64,000 nucleotides of DNA, taken from the NCBI GenBank assembly GCA_029782215.1, contig JAKOVD010000066.1, positions 35,059-99,058 of the forward strand, written 5' to 3'. Within the stretch, counting starts at the first letter, position 1. Every line of letters starts with the position of its first letter. Position numbers and translations under genes: made by a program. Of the stretch, positions 54,706 to 63,931 are shown in pieces. The DNA comes from Chloroflexota bacterium (GTDB lineage Bacteria > Chloroflexota > Anaerolineae > J102). The notes beneath the pieces were generated by a model that had not been told where the DNA came from, made no database searches, and saw only the letters and a program-made list of their open reading frames with translations.

Positions 54706-56256
54706 TTATTGCCAGCCTTCCAGTTCTTTCTTCACGGCGGCGCAGAAGGCATCCGCCGTCGCCCCGTCGAGGATGCGGTGGTCGTAGCTGAAGCCCAGGG
54801 TGAGCATGGGCAGGAAGACCAGGGCGTCGCCCACATTGGGCTCGAGCGGGCTGCCCTGGCTGACCACCACAGCGCGCTTTTCGATGGCACCTGCACCCAG
54901 AATGCCAGCCTGGCCTTCGACGATGATCGGCGTCTGGAAGCGGCTGCCGGAGGTGCCGTAGTTGGTGACGGTCAGGGTGCCGTCCTGGAGTTCCTCCAGG
55001 CGCAGCTTGCCGGTCCGGCCTCGCTCGGCCAGATCGTTGACAGCGCGGGCAACCCCCAGCAGGCTGAGGTCGTCGACATTCCTGATCACCGGCACGATGA
55101 GCCCGCCGCCGGCAAGGGCGACCGCCATGCCGACATGGTAGTGGCGCTTGAGGATGAGGCCCTCATCCGTCCATGTGCTGTTGGCCTGCGGCACGGCTTT
55201 GAGCCCGGCCACCGTGGCCTTGATCAGGTAGGCTGTGACGGTCAAGTTCACGCCCTGGGCGGCGAACTCCTCTTTGTACGCCCTACGATGCGCGAGCACG
55301 GCTGTCATGTTCACGTCCCACCAGGTGGTGACGTGGGGAATGGTCTGCGCTGCCTGCGTCGTGGCCCGCGCCGTCAACAGGCGGTTGCGGCTGTGCGGCA
55401 CGAATTCCTCACCCGCCTTGAGAGCAGAGGGCGCCTTGGCGGTGGGCTGAGGCGCCGCAGGTGCAGGTTCGGCGGTAGGAACCGGCGCGGGCGCAATGCT
55501 TGGCTCCGGCTGGCTGCCAGCGGCCGGCATGGCGGTCTGCGGTCTGCGGTTGGTCGTCGCTATTCGCGGCGCCACCGTCACGGTCTCACCGGCCGCGCGG
55601 CTGGCAATAAAGCTGAGCACATCCTCCTTGGTCAGGGTGCTCAGGGGGCGGCCCGCCGCCACCTCGCGCAGATTGAGGTTGTGTTCGGCTGCCAACCGGC
55701 GCACGGGCAGCGGTGTTTCATCATCCAGTTCGCCCGGCAGCGCCGCCGCACGGCCTGCTTTGGCCACGGTTTGGGGCCGTTCGCCGGCGGACGTTTCCGG
55801 CCGGCTGCCATTGCCCTGGCGGGCTGCTGCCATCACGTCCTTCTTGGTGATACGGCCGCCGGGCCCTGTGCCCACGATCGCGCCGAGGGCAACGCCGGCC
55901 TCATCCGCCATGCGCTGTGCCACCGGCGTCGCCTTCGCCGGCGTCTCCTCTGCGGTCTGCGGCTGGTCGCCGGTTGGGGTTCCGGATGTCGCCGGCTGGT
56001 CATCGATCGCGCCAGCCGTCGTTTCGCCAATGGTGGCCAGCACGGCGCTGACGGGCACGAGCTCGCCTTCGTTCACCAGGCGTTTGACCAGAATCCCACC
56101 CACAGGCGCAGGCACCTCGGTGTCGACCTTATCGGTGGCGACCTCCAGAAGGATCTCGCCAGGTTGGATGGCGTCGCCTTCCTGCACGCGCCAGCGGGTG
56201 ATGGTGACGTCGGTCACGCCGGCGCCCAGGTCGGGTAGTTTGAGTTCAGTGGTCAT
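54706..56256 (-). CDS. 2-oxoacid dehydrogenase E2, second operon
   Basis: A 516-residue dihydrolipoyl acyltransferase. Lipoyl domain 1-80 with ATDKVDTEV; two subunit-binding domains ([12 protein letters not shown]...[11 protein letters not shown] near 112; [12 protein letters not shown]...STLTKEDV near 185) separated by Pro/Ala/Thr linkers; catalytic domain from about 285 with DHRILDG near the end. The ATG at 56256 is preferred to a GTG at 56265 because GAGG lies 8 nt before it. Linkers contain short GGTCTGC-type heptads (55536-55560, 55941-55960). Gene order E1 alpha, E1 beta, E2; no E3. Confidence 0.94.
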   Translation of the reverse strand: MTTELKLPDLGAGVTDVTITRWRVQEGDAIQPGEILLEVATDKVDTEVPAPVGGILVKRLVNEGELVPVSAVLATIGETTAGAIDDQPATSGTPTGDQPQTAEETPAKATPVAQRMADEAGVALGAIVGTGPGGRITKKDVMAAARQGNGSRPETSAGERPQTVAKAGRAAALPGELDDETPLPVRRLAAEHNLNLREVAAGRPLSTLTKEDVLSFIASRAAGETVTVAPRIATTNRRPQTAMPAAGSQPEPSIAPAPVPTAEPAPAAPQPTAKAPSALKAGEEFVPHSRNRLLTARATTQAAQTIPHVTTWWDVNMTAVLAHRRAYKEEFAAQGVNLTVTAYLIKATVAGLKAVPQANSTWTDEGLILKRHYHVGMAVALAGGGLIVPVIRNVDDLSLLGVARAVNDLAERGRTGKLRLEELQDGTLTVTNYGTSGSRFQTPIIVEGQAGILGAGAIEKRAVVVSQGSPLEPNVGDALVFLPMLTLGFSYDHRILDGATADAFCAAVKKELEGWQ

Positions 56257-56266
56257 GGCAGTCACC

Positions 56267-57250
56267 TCAGTTCAGCATCCGCAAGACGGCTGCTTTGATG
56301 TCCGACTTCCAGGGCAGCACCTCCTGTTCCAGGGGCGCCGACACCGGCATCGACACGGGCGGAGCGCCCAGGCGGCGGGCAGGCGCTTTCAGCAGCTCCG
56401 GCGCCTCTTCATAGACGCGGGCCACGATCTCGGCGCCGATGCCGTTGTTGGCATACGATTCGTGGACAGCCAGGAGCCGTCCCGTCTTCTGCACCGAATC
56501 GAGCAGCGTCTCCATGTCCAAGGGCACGATGCTGCGCAGATCGACCACCTCGATGTCGAGGCCGTATTCCTGCTGCAGCTCTTCGGCGGCCTCTAGTGTC
56601 TGGAGCAGGGAATAGGAGAAGGTGGCCACGGTGAGGTCCTTGCCCGTGCGTTTGACGTCAGCTTTGCCGATGGGGACGGTGTAGTCGACGTTCGCTTCGG
56701 GGAGCTCGCCCTTGGTGAAATAGAGCATCTTGTGTTCGAGGAACGCCACGGGGTTGTTGTCGCGAATCGAAGCGATCAGCAGGCCTTTGGCGTCGTAGGG
56801 TGTCGCCGGCGCCACCACCTTGATGCCCGGAAAATGGGCAAAGGCGCTCTCCACCGACTGGCTGTGCTGGGAGCCATAGCGTTTGCCCCCACCCTGCTGG
56901 CCGCGGATGACCAGGGGGATGTTGATGAGGCCGCCGCTCATGTAGTGGTACTTGGCTGCCTGGTTGAAGATCTGGTCGGCGCAGACCAGGAAGAAGTCCA
57001 TGTACATCAGCTCCACCACCGGCCGCATCCCGGCCATGGCGGCGCCGATGGCCATGCCCATGAACGCCTGCTCGCTGATGGGGGTGTCGAGCAGCCGTTC
57101 GGGGCCGAATTCATCGAAGAGATTGCGTGTGACGCGGAACAAGCCGCCGTAGCGGCCGATGTCCTCGCCGATCATGAAAACGCTGTCGTCGCGGCGCATT
57201 TCATCTTTGAGCGCCTCGTTGATTGCCTGAATATAAGTCGTTGTGCGCAT
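56267..57250 (-). CDS. 2-oxoacid dehydrogenase E1 beta, second operon
   Basis: A 327-residue transketolase-like subunit: [56 protein letters not shown], and the C-terminal [30 protein letters not shown]. It pairs with E1 alpha to form the TPP-dependent decarboxylase of a pyruvate or branched-chain complex. It follows E1 alpha by 27 bp and precedes E2 by 10 bp. Confidence 0.95.
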   Translation of the reverse strand: MRTTTYIQAINEALKDEMRRDDSVFMIGEDIGRYGGLFRVTRNLFDEFGPERLLDTPISEQAFMGMAIGAAMAGMRPVVELMYMDFFLVCADQIFNQAAKYHYMSGGLINIPLVIRGQQGGGKRYGSQHSQSVESAFAHFPGIKVVAPATPYDAKGLLIASIRDNNPVAFLEHKMLYFTKGELPEANVDYTVPIGKADVKRTGKDLTVATFSYSLLQTLEAAEELQQEYGLDIEVVDLRSIVPLDMETLLDSVQKTGRLLAVHESYANNGIGAEIVARVYEEAPELLKAPARRLGAPPVSMPVSAPLEQEVLPWKSDIKAAVLRMLN

Positions 57251-57277
57251 GTTTGGTTTCCTTGCGTCGTGCGCTCG

Positions 57278-58297
57278 TCAGAGCGCAAAGACGTCGGTAT
57301 AGGCCTCGGCCCGGTCAGGCCAGGGGCTGTGTTCGGCGTAGTCCACGGCCTCGTCGATTTCGGCGACGACCCCGGCGCGCAGCTTGTCCAGGGTCTCCTG
57401 GCGCACGCCGCGCTCAAGCAGCCGGTGAGCCAGGACGGCGAGGGGCTCGTACTTGCGCTGCGCCTCGATCTCTTCCGGCTTGCGATAGGTCTCCAGGTCG
57501 CCTGCCATGTGGCCGGCCAGCCGGTAGGTGATGCCCTCGATGAAGGTGGGGCCTTCACCCCTGCGGGCGCGCTCGGCGGCTTCCGTCACGGCCGCGTACA
57601 CGGCTTCGACATCGTTGCCGTCGACCTGTTCGCTGTGCATGCCGTAGGCGCGTACGAACAGGTAGAGCTCCTCCACCGATGAGGTGCGCTGGATCGGCGT
57701 CATTTCGGAATAGCGGTTGTTTTCGCAGTAGAAGATGACGGGCAGTTGCCACTTCTGGGCGATGTTGAAGGTCTCGTGCATGACGCCCTGGTAGAGGGCG
57801 CCGTCACCGAAGAAGGAGATGGCAAGGCGTCCCGTCTTCTGCAGTTTGCTGGCCAGAGCGAGACCGGCTGCCTGCGGCACCTGGGCGCCGACAATGCCGT
57901 TGCCGCCCATCAGGCCGCGGTCGGGGGCATAGAAATGCATGGAGCCGCCCTTGCCCTTGGCGAAGCCGGTGGCTCGCCCAAGCACCTCGGCGATAGCGGT
58001 CTTGGGGTCCATGCCGCGCGCCAGCCCGTGATGGTGGCCGCGATAGGTGCAGGTCACGTAATCGTCGGGGTTGAGCGCCCAGGCCGCGCCCACGGCGTTG
58101 GCCTCGTGGCCAATGGCGGTGTGCATAGCGCCGCCGATCTTGCCCGATTCGGCCATGCGCAGCAGGTTCTCCTCCATGATCCTGATCCGGAGCATGGCGC
58201 GATACATATCGAGCAACTGCTCGGTTGACAGCGTGCCGGCTTTGTAGTGCGTCTTCGCCAAAGGCGAGGGGACGTCAGCGGTAAGCGAGGTGGTCAT
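57278..58297 (-). CDS. 2-oxoacid dehydrogenase E1 alpha, second operon
   Basis: A 339-residue TPP-binding subunit. It has [39 protein letters not shown], and the TPP site [22 protein letters not shown] with ENNRYSEM. E1 alpha sequences like this occur in pyruvate dehydrogenase and acetoin dehydrogenase complexes of bacteria with a split E1. It is divergent from the PFOR genes across a 417-bp gap, which raises the chance of opposite regulation of two pyruvate-oxidising routes. Confidence 0.94.
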   Translation of the reverse strand: MTTSLTADVPSPLAKTHYKAGTLSTEQLLDMYRAMLRIRIMEENLLRMAESGKIGGAMHTAIGHEANAVGAAWALNPDDYVTCTYRGHHHGLARGMDPKTAIAEVLGRATGFAKGKGGSMHFYAPDRGLMGGNGIVGAQVPQAAGLALASKLQKTGRLAISFFGDGALYQGVMHETFNIAQKWQLPVIFYCENNRYSEMTPIQRTSSVEELYLFVRAYGMHSEQVDGNDVEAVYAAVTEAAERARRGEGPTFIEGITYRLAGHMAGDLETYRKPEEIEAQRKYEPLAVLAHRLLERGVRQETLDKLRAGVVAEIDEAVDYAEHSPWPDRAEAYTDVFAL

Positions 58298-58500
58298 ATT
58301 GCGGTGTCTCTTTGGGGAATGGTATATGAACGACTATGAACCTTTTGTCGCTTGGGGACTGTGGTCTGGCTCCCATCTGCGGCGGGAAAGTGCATATCTT
58401 CGACAATTATCCCAGGAGACGCCCGATTATCTTGTCAGAAGCTTTACAAATTATCGACGATTTATTGCCCTCGCGAGAGATGGTACGCCGCGCCGCGTCA

Positions 58501-58530
58501 TTTACAGCGCGCGAACAAGCGAAGTACAAT
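58501..58530 (+). promoter_or_regulatory. PFOR promoter
   Basis: TTTACA (58501-58506), an 18-bp spacer and TACAAT (58525-58530). It predicts an untranslated leader of about 180 nt. Confidence 0.6.
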
Positions 58531-58561
58531 GCAGCGGTCAGCACGCTTGCACGTGCACCTC

Positions 58562-58595
58562 TTGACCCTTTGGGCGAAGGCGCCAGGGGGGTCAA
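58562..58595 (+). other. Hairpin in the PFOR leader
   Basis: TTGACCC (58562-58568) pairs with GGGTCAA (58589-58595), continued inside by G-T pairs and GGCG/CGCC. No T-run follows, so it is a leader structure rather than a plain terminator; a regulatory role is inference. Confidence 0.4.
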
Positions 58596-58714
58596 TGCTG
58601 TCGCTCTCGCCTTTCCTGGTGCCTGGCCAACTCGATCAGGGAATGAGCCCATTGGGGCAGTTTCCGCATTGGCGGCCAGTTCACCTCCCACGAATTCGAT
58701 AGTGGAGTCGTTCA

Positions 58715-61084
58715 ATGTCAGTCAACGGCAAACCTAAAACGCCGGTGTCCTATCCCGGCATCCCGACGACCACCGACGGCAGCGGCGCCGTGAGTTGGGT
58801 GGAAACGCAAATCACCCAGGGCGCCTGTGCCTATCCGATCACCTCTTCTACCGTCATGGGCCAGAGCTATGCCCAGGCTGTTGCTAACGGCCAGACGAAC
58901 CTGTGGGGCGACCGGCTGATCTTCATGGAGCCGGAGAGCGAGCACTCTTCCGCTTCGGCGGCGGAGGGCTTTGCCCTGGCCGGCGGCCGCGTCACCAACT
59001 TCACATCAGGTCAAGGGCTCATCCTGATGAAGGAAGTGCTCTACGTCATTTCCGGCAAGCGCCTGCCCATCGTGTTTCACATTGGCGCCCGCGCCCTCAC
59101 CAGCCACAGCCTCAACGTCCACGCAGGCCATGACGACGTCATGGGGGTGGCGGACACTGGCTGGGGCATGTTGTTCGCCAAGAACGCCCAGGGCGCGGCC
59201 GACCTGGCCCTGATCTGCCGCCGCGCCGCCGAGGACAGCGTGACGCCTTTCATGAATGTCCAGGATGGCTTCCTGACCACGCACACGATCGAGAACGTGC
59301 TGCTGCCCGAGCCGGACCTGATGAAGCAGTATATCGGCAACCCGGCGGACAAGCTGCGCAACCTGATGGACACCTCGCGACCGGTCATGTCCGGCGTCGT
59401 CCAGAACCAGGACAGCTACATGAAGGGCAAGATCGCCCAGCGCTACTTCTACGACCGCGTCAAGCCTGCGGTGCAGGCGGCGATGGCCGAGTTCTCCGAG
59501 CTGACTGGCCGCCGCTATGACCTGGTCGAATCCTACCAGATGGAGGACGCCGAATACGCCATCGTCTGCATGGGCAGCATGGCCGAGACCGCGGCCGTCA
59601 CCTGCGACTACCTGCGCCGCGAAACCGGGCTGAAGGTGGGCGTGGTGCACGTCACCTGCTTCCGGCCCTTCCCCGGCCCCGAGCTGGTCAAGGTGCTCGG
59701 CGGGCTCAAGGCGGTCACCATCCTTGAGCGCATGGACAATCCCCTGGGCCAGAGCAACCCGCTCACGGCCGAGATCAAGGCGTCGTTCACCGACGCCCTC
59801 AACGATGCGCCCGGCTATCCGCGGGTCCATCGCCTTCCCGTCATCTACAGCGGCTCGGCCGGCTTGGGGAGCCGCGACGTCCGCCCTGGCGATTTCATTG
59901 CTGCCGTCAAGAACATGGTCGAAGGGGGACCGCGCTACTTCGTCCTGGGCGTCAAGCACGAGCTGGCCCTGCCAAACAGCTTCGACCCCGATGTGCGCCC
60001 GCCTCACAGCTTCTCGATGCGCGGGCACTCGGTGGGCGGCTACGGCTCGGTGACGACCAACAAGGTCATCGCCACCATCGTGGGCGACCTCTTCGACCTG
60101 TACGTCCAGGCCTACCCCAAGTACGGTTCGGAGAAGAAGGGACTGCCCACCACCTACTACCTCACCGCGGCGGACGAGCCCATCCGCACGCACTGCGAGC
60201 TGAACTTCGTCGAGTTTGTGCCCCTCAACGATGTCAATGCCTTCAACCTCGGCAACCCTCTGATGGGCTTGCAGTCTGGAGGCGCCGTATTCCTGCAGTC
60301 TCGCCACGAAGACCCGGAGACGGTGTGGCACAACATTCCTGATTACGCCCGCCGCATCATCCGGCGCAAGAACATCCGCGTCCTTTACCTGGACGCGGCA
60401 GCGATTGCCCGCGAAGTCGCATCCGAGCTCGACCTGCAGGTGCGCATGCAGGGTATCGTCCTCCTGGGCGTCTTCCTCAAGGCGACGCCTTTCCTGCAGG
60501 CCCGGAATCTCAGCGAGACCGAGCTGATGAGCGGCGTCGAGAAGAGCCTGCGCAAGTACTTCGGCAAGCGCAGCGAGAAGGTCGTGCAGGAGAACCTCAC
60601 CGCCGTGCGCCGCGGCTACACCGAGGTGCGGGAAGTGCCGCGAGCGATCATCGACGTCGTCGAGACGCTGGACATCGCAACCGGCGACCGCATGGTGCGC
60701 GATGTGATGCAGACGGGTGTGGTGGCGTGCCAGCCGCACACGCCCCTAGACAAGGTCGCACGGGCCATGGCCAAGGAGAACATCGGCGCCGTTGTGGTGG
60801 TGGATGAACATGGCTACCTGGAGGGTCTGATCAGCCAGACCGACCTGGTACGGGCGGAGGCCAGCAACAAAGAGTTCACCAAGCTGCCCGACATCCTGCC
60901 CGAACATATTATGACCCGCAACGTGATCACCACGACCCCTGACGAGTCGTTGGCGCAGGCCGTCGACAAGCTGATCGAGAACCGGATCCACCGGCTGGTC
61001 GTCGTCGAGAAGGAGAACGGACACCAGGTGCCTGTGGGCATCCTGACCGTCACCGACCTGGCGCGGCTTCCCGTCAGCAACTGA
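58715..61084 (+). CDS. Pyruvate:ferredoxin oxidoreductase alpha-gamma subunit with C-terminal CBS pair
   Basis: A 789-residue first half of a two-gene PFOR. Residues 25-240 are the pyrimidine-binding domain (CAYPITSSTVMGQSYAQ; MEPESEHSSASAAEGFALAG; TSHSLNVHAGHDDVMG). The next 170 are domain II (VVHVTCFRPFPGPELVKVL). The gamma-type domain follows (FSMRGHSVGGYGSVTTNKVIA; NVNDV-like LNDVNAFNLGNPLMGLQ). From about 658 come two CBS motifs (MVRDVMQTGVVACQPHTP; HIMTRNVITTTPDES...IHRLVVVEKEN). Ordinary PFOR lacks CBS domains. The enzyme oxidises pyruvate to acetyl-CoA and reduces ferredoxin; adenylate control is inferred. Confidence 0.93.
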   Translation: MSVNGKPKTPVSYPGIPTTTDGSGAVSWVETQITQGACAYPITSSTVMGQSYAQAVANGQTNLWGDRLIFMEPESEHSSASAAEGFALAGGRVTNFTSGQGLILMKEVLYVISGKRLPIVFHIGARALTSHSLNVHAGHDDVMGVADTGWGMLFAKNAQGAADLALICRRAAEDSVTPFMNVQDGFLTTHTIENVLLPEPDLMKQYIGNPADKLRNLMDTSRPVMSGVVQNQDSYMKGKIAQRYFYDRVKPAVQAAMAEFSELTGRRYDLVESYQMEDAEYAIVCMGSMAETAAVTCDYLRRETGLKVGVVHVTCFRPFPGPELVKVLGGLKAVTILERMDNPLGQSNPLTAEIKASFTDALNDAPGYPRVHRLPVIYSGSAGLGSRDVRPGDFIAAVKNMVEGGPRYFVLGVKHELALPNSFDPDVRPPHSFSMRGHSVGGYGSVTTNKVIATIVGDLFDLYVQAYPKYGSEKKGLPTTYYLTAADEPIRTHCELNFVEFVPLNDVNAFNLGNPLMGLQSGGAVFLQSRHEDPETVWHNIPDYARRIIRRKNIRVLYLDAAAIAREVASELDLQVRMQGIVLLGVFLKATPFLQARNLSETELMSGVEKSLRKYFGKRSEKVVQENLTAVRRGYTEVREVPRAIIDVVETLDIATGDRMVRDVMQTGVVACQPHTPLDKVARAMAKENIGAVVVVDEHGYLEGLISQTDLVRAEASNKEFTKLPDILPEHIMTRNVITTTPDESLAQAVDKLIENRIHRLVVVEKENGHQVPVGILTVTDLARLPVSN

Positions 61085-61142
61085 CACGACACACACGCGT
61101 GGCCGGCGGCCGCAGGTCGCCGTCACTGACAAGGACACAAAC

Positions 61143-62864
61143 ATGGCTACTACCAGCAACATCTTTCTGATCGACGACGACTTCATCCGCCAGCCTGACG
61201 TCGTCTACTCGCGCCCCACCGGCACCGAAGGTCTGGGCTCGCTGATCAAAGAGGCCGGCACCAGCAAGGAAACGCATGCTGTCGGCATCGATACGACTAT
61301 CTTCGAGTTCGACCTGGAAGGTTACGTCGAGGATTTCAACGAGAGCGTGATCGGCGCCTACAACCGCGGCTCGGACTCCGAGCTGCCTGCCGACATCGGC
61401 GTGGCCCGCTCGATCATCCCCGCCGGCACCGGCGCCTTCCGCGACTTTTCCTACATCGCTCCTGAGATTCCCCTGTTCAACCACAGCAACTGCGTCGGCT
61501 GCATGACCTGCGTCACGGAGTGCCCCGATACGGCCATCCTGGGCAAGGTCGTGGAACCGGCGACGCTGGCGCAGGCCCTGAACGAGGCGCCCGCCGAACG
61601 GCAGGCCTGGCTGGGCGAGCAGTGGGCCACCACCAACAAGTTTTTCAACGTACCCGAAAAGAAGCAGGCCGGCAGCGGCGGCAAGTTCGGCATCTTCATC
61701 GACCCCACCAAGTGCAAGGGCTGCGCCGAATGCGTGCAGGTCTGCGCCGACCTGGGCTACAACGCCCTGACCATGGTGGAGAAGGAAGAGGACACGATTC
61801 CCCTCTACCGCGACGCCTTCACGTTTTTCCGCGGCCTGCCCGCCACGCCGGAGCGTTTCATCGACGGCCGCGTGCTGGTGGACATGATGCTCAAGGATGA
61901 GGCCCTGGGTTACGTGGGCGGCGCCGGGTCGTGCGCCGGGTGCGGCGAGGGCACGGCCCTGCGCATGTGGATGGCCGCGACGGCCTACCTGGTGGGCCGG
62001 GAGAACATGGGCATCGTCAATGCCACCGGTTGCTCCACCGTCTACGCCAGCACCTACCCCTACAATCCGTGGACGGTTTCGTGGACGAACTCGCTGTTTG
62101 AGAACGCCTCCACGGATGCCATGGGCGTGCGCGCTCGCTGGGACCAGTTGGGCTGGCAAGACAAGCGCCTCTGGGTGATCGGCGGCGACGGCGCCACCCT
62201 GGACATCGGCTTCGGCGCCCTCAGCCGCATGTTGGCCAGCGGCATGGACATCAAGGTGCTGATGTTGGACACGCAGGTCTATTCCAACACCGGCGGCCAG
62301 TCCTCAACCGGCACCTTCACCGGCCAGGGCACCAAGATGAGCCCCTTCGGCTCCGCCGAGCTCGGCAAGAGCGAGCGCCGCAAGGAGATCGCCCAGATCG
62401 CCATGATGCACCCCAACGTCTACGTGGCCCAGACCACCGCTGCCCACATCAACCACTTCTACCGGGCGGTGATGGAGGCCAACGAGTTCCGCGGTCCGGC
62501 GGTGGTGAGCGTGTACACCACCTGCCAGCCGGAGCACGGCGTCGGCGACAACGAGGCCATGCAGCGCGCCCGCGCGGCGGTGGACAGCCGGGCCTTCCCC
62601 CTGATCATTCACGACCCCCGCAAGGGCGAGACCCTGCGCGAGCGTCTGGACCTGAAGGGCAACCCCAACGTCAAGGGGGACTGGTACGTCAACCCCAAGA
62701 CCAAGGAGTCCTTCACCTTCATCGACTTCGCCCGCGGCGAGGGCCGGTTCGTCAAGCATTTCGGCAAGGACGGCAGCCCCAGCGCCAGCCTGCTGGCGGC
62801 CCAGGCCGACCGCCTGGCCAACTGGCGGCAGTTGCAGGACCTGGCGGGGGTCACGCGGGAATAG
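61143..62864 (+). CDS. Pyruvate:ferredoxin oxidoreductase delta-beta subunit
   Basis: A 573-residue second half of PFOR, 58 bp downstream. Two [4Fe-4S] ferredoxin motifs (CVGCMTCVTECPDTAI near 117; CKGCAECVQVCADLGYNA near 190) form the delta-type domain. The TPP-binding part carries extra cluster cysteines (GAGSCAGCGEGTALRM; TGCSTVYASTYPYNPW) and the TPP motif GGDGATLDIGFGALSRML with LDTQVYSNTGGQ. The distribution of clusters matches single-chain PFOR cut in two. AAGGA precedes the ATG. Confidence 0.95.
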   Translation: MATTSNIFLIDDDFIRQPDVVYSRPTGTEGLGSLIKEAGTSKETHAVGIDTTIFEFDLEGYVEDFNESVIGAYNRGSDSELPADIGVARSIIPAGTGAFRDFSYIAPEIPLFNHSNCVGCMTCVTECPDTAILGKVVEPATLAQALNEAPAERQAWLGEQWATTNKFFNVPEKKQAGSGGKFGIFIDPTKCKGCAECVQVCADLGYNALTMVEKEEDTIPLYRDAFTFFRGLPATPERFIDGRVLVDMMLKDEALGYVGGAGSCAGCGEGTALRMWMAATAYLVGRENMGIVNATGCSTVYASTYPYNPWTVSWTNSLFENASTDAMGVRARWDQLGWQDKRLWVIGGDGATLDIGFGALSRMLASGMDIKVLMLDTQVYSNTGGQSSTGTFTGQGTKMSPFGSAELGKSERRKEIAQIAMMHPNVYVAQTTAAHINHFYRAVMEANEFRGPAVVSVYTTCQPEHGVGDNEAMQRARAAVDSRAFPLIIHDPRKGETLRERLDLKGNPNVKGDWYVNPKTKESFTFIDFARGEGRFVKHFGKDGSPSASLLAAQADRLANWRQLQDLAGVTRE

Positions 62865-62877
62865 GATTTGAGCCATA

Positions 62878-62914
62878 CCACCTCCGGGAGGCCATGCCGG
62901 CCTCCCGGAGGTGG
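62878..62914. terminator. Perfect 16-bp hairpin after the PFOR genes, CCTCCGGGAGG family
   Basis: 62878-62893 pairs perfectly with 62899-62914 (loop ATGCC), starting 14 bp past the PFOR beta stop. The core is that of the repeat at 14111-14175. The rest of the gap to 63164 holds only the maf promoter. Confidence 0.8.
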
Positions 62915-63072
62915 GTGTTGCGGGGAAAGATGATGATTGTCATAGACAGGGCGCCGGGGACCTGCTGGAATCAAGGGACCGATTTGCACGGGGAGCGCGG
63001 GGCTTGGGCTGAGAACGCCGAGAGACCGGTTTCTCGCTAACGGCATCGAAACGTTCGTCCGCCCGCAAGCCG

Positions 63073-63081
63073 TGCTACAAT
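63073..63081 (+). promoter_or_regulatory. maf promoter, extended -10
   Basis: TGC-TACAAT with the hexamer at 63076-63081; no clear -35. It lies inside the longest open frame, so the maf start must be downstream. Confidence 0.55.
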
Positions 63082-63164
63082 CGGCAGGCGGTGATCGGCC
63101 GCGGGCTGCGCCTCCGTTCACGACTATCGATCCCGCTATTCCAAGTCCCACTTCCCGCAAAACC

Positions 63165-63848
63165 GTGCCCCTCATCCTCGCCTCCGCCTCCCCCCGCCGG
63201 CGCCAGCTCCTGGCCTGCCTGGGCTGTGACTACGCGGTTGACAGCGCCGACATCGACGAGAGCGCCCTGCCCGCCGAAGCCCCCGAGCCGCACGCCCGGC
63301 GGCTGGCCGCGACCAAGGCCCAGGTCGTTGCGGCGCGCCATCCGGGCGCTGTCGTGCTCGCTGCCGACACCATCGTCGTGCAGGAGGGCGCCATCCTGGG
63401 CAAACCAGCGGATGCAGTCGATGCCCGGCGCATGCTGAACGCACTGCGCCAGGTTCCTCACGAGGTCATCAGCGCCGTGGCGGTGGTGGACGCCGGCGGC
63501 ACGGCCACCTCTGCTGTCCACACCAGCCGCGTGGTCATGCGCACCTATACGGATGCCGAGGTCGAGGCCTATCTTGCCACCGGCGATCCCTACGACAAGG
63601 CTGGCGCCTACGCTATCCAGCACCCCGAGTTCAGCCCGGTGGAGCGTTTCGATGGCTGCTTTGCCTCAATCATGGGCCTGCCCCTGGCGCTCTCCGCCGA
63701 CCTCCTGGCGGCCGCCGGTCTGGCGGTTGCGCCCGGTTGGCCCCAGGCTTGCACCGCCTTCACCGGCGCCTGCTGCTCTTCAACGTTCGAACGTTCGAAC
63801 GTTCGAACGTTGACTCCCCTGAAAAAAGGTAGCTTCAACTCGCGTTAG
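63165..63848 (+). CDS. maf: Maf-like nucleoside triphosphate pyrophosphatase
   Basis: 227 residues from a GTG at 63165. Maf hallmarks are present: LILASASPRRRQLLACLG at the start, LAADTIVVQEGAILGKP near 70, PYDKAGAYAIQ near 150, and the C-terminal GCFASIMGLPLALSADLL. Maf enzymes remove non-canonical nucleotides such as dTTP/UTP analogues or m7GTP. The family usually ends near residue 200; the last 25-30 residues here come from an octamer palindrome array (STFERSNVRTLTP) that extends the frame. Confidence 0.92.
   Translation: MPLILASASPRRRQLLACLGCDYAVDSADIDESALPAEAPEPHARRLAATKAQVVAARHPGAVVLAADTIVVQEGAILGKPADAVDARRMLNALRQVPHEVISAVAVVDAGGTATSAVHTSRVVMRTYTDAEVEAYLATGDPYDKAGAYAIQHPEFSPVERFDGCFASIMGLPLALSADLLAAAGLAVAPGWPQACTAFTGACCSSTFERSNVRTLTPLKKGSFNSR
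63782..63813. repeat. Octamer palindromic array inside the maf 3' end
   Basis: AACGTTCG three times, then AACGTTGA. Period is 8, unlike the 7-bp arrays elsewhere; each unit is self-complementary around AACGTT. Confidence 0.8.
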
Positions 63849-63931
63849 TTCGCGAACTGAGTACAATCAGGAGAAGGGTTGATGTCGGCCCTGCGGACGA
63901 GGTTTGAGTGACAGGAAAGAAGTTGTGAAGC

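Larger units (their letters stand above)
58298..58714. other. Regulatory gap between the E1 alpha and PFOR genes
   Basis: A 417-bp stretch with no convincing gene. Its AT content and rare-codon content are higher than in neighbouring genes. A 133-codon frame (58336-58737) overlaps the PFOR start and has no family match that I recognise, so I treat it as non-coding. It holds the PFOR promoter and a leader hairpin. Confidence 0.5.

Noticed and set aside
58336..58737. 133-codon frame in the gap before PFOR
   Set aside because: No recognisable family, rare codons compared with neighbours, overlaps the PFOR start and contains its promoter and leader hairpin.
59006..60739. 577-codon open frame opposite the PFOR gene
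   Set aside because: Antisense shadow with the same compositional signature; the sense frame carries PFOR and CBS motifs.
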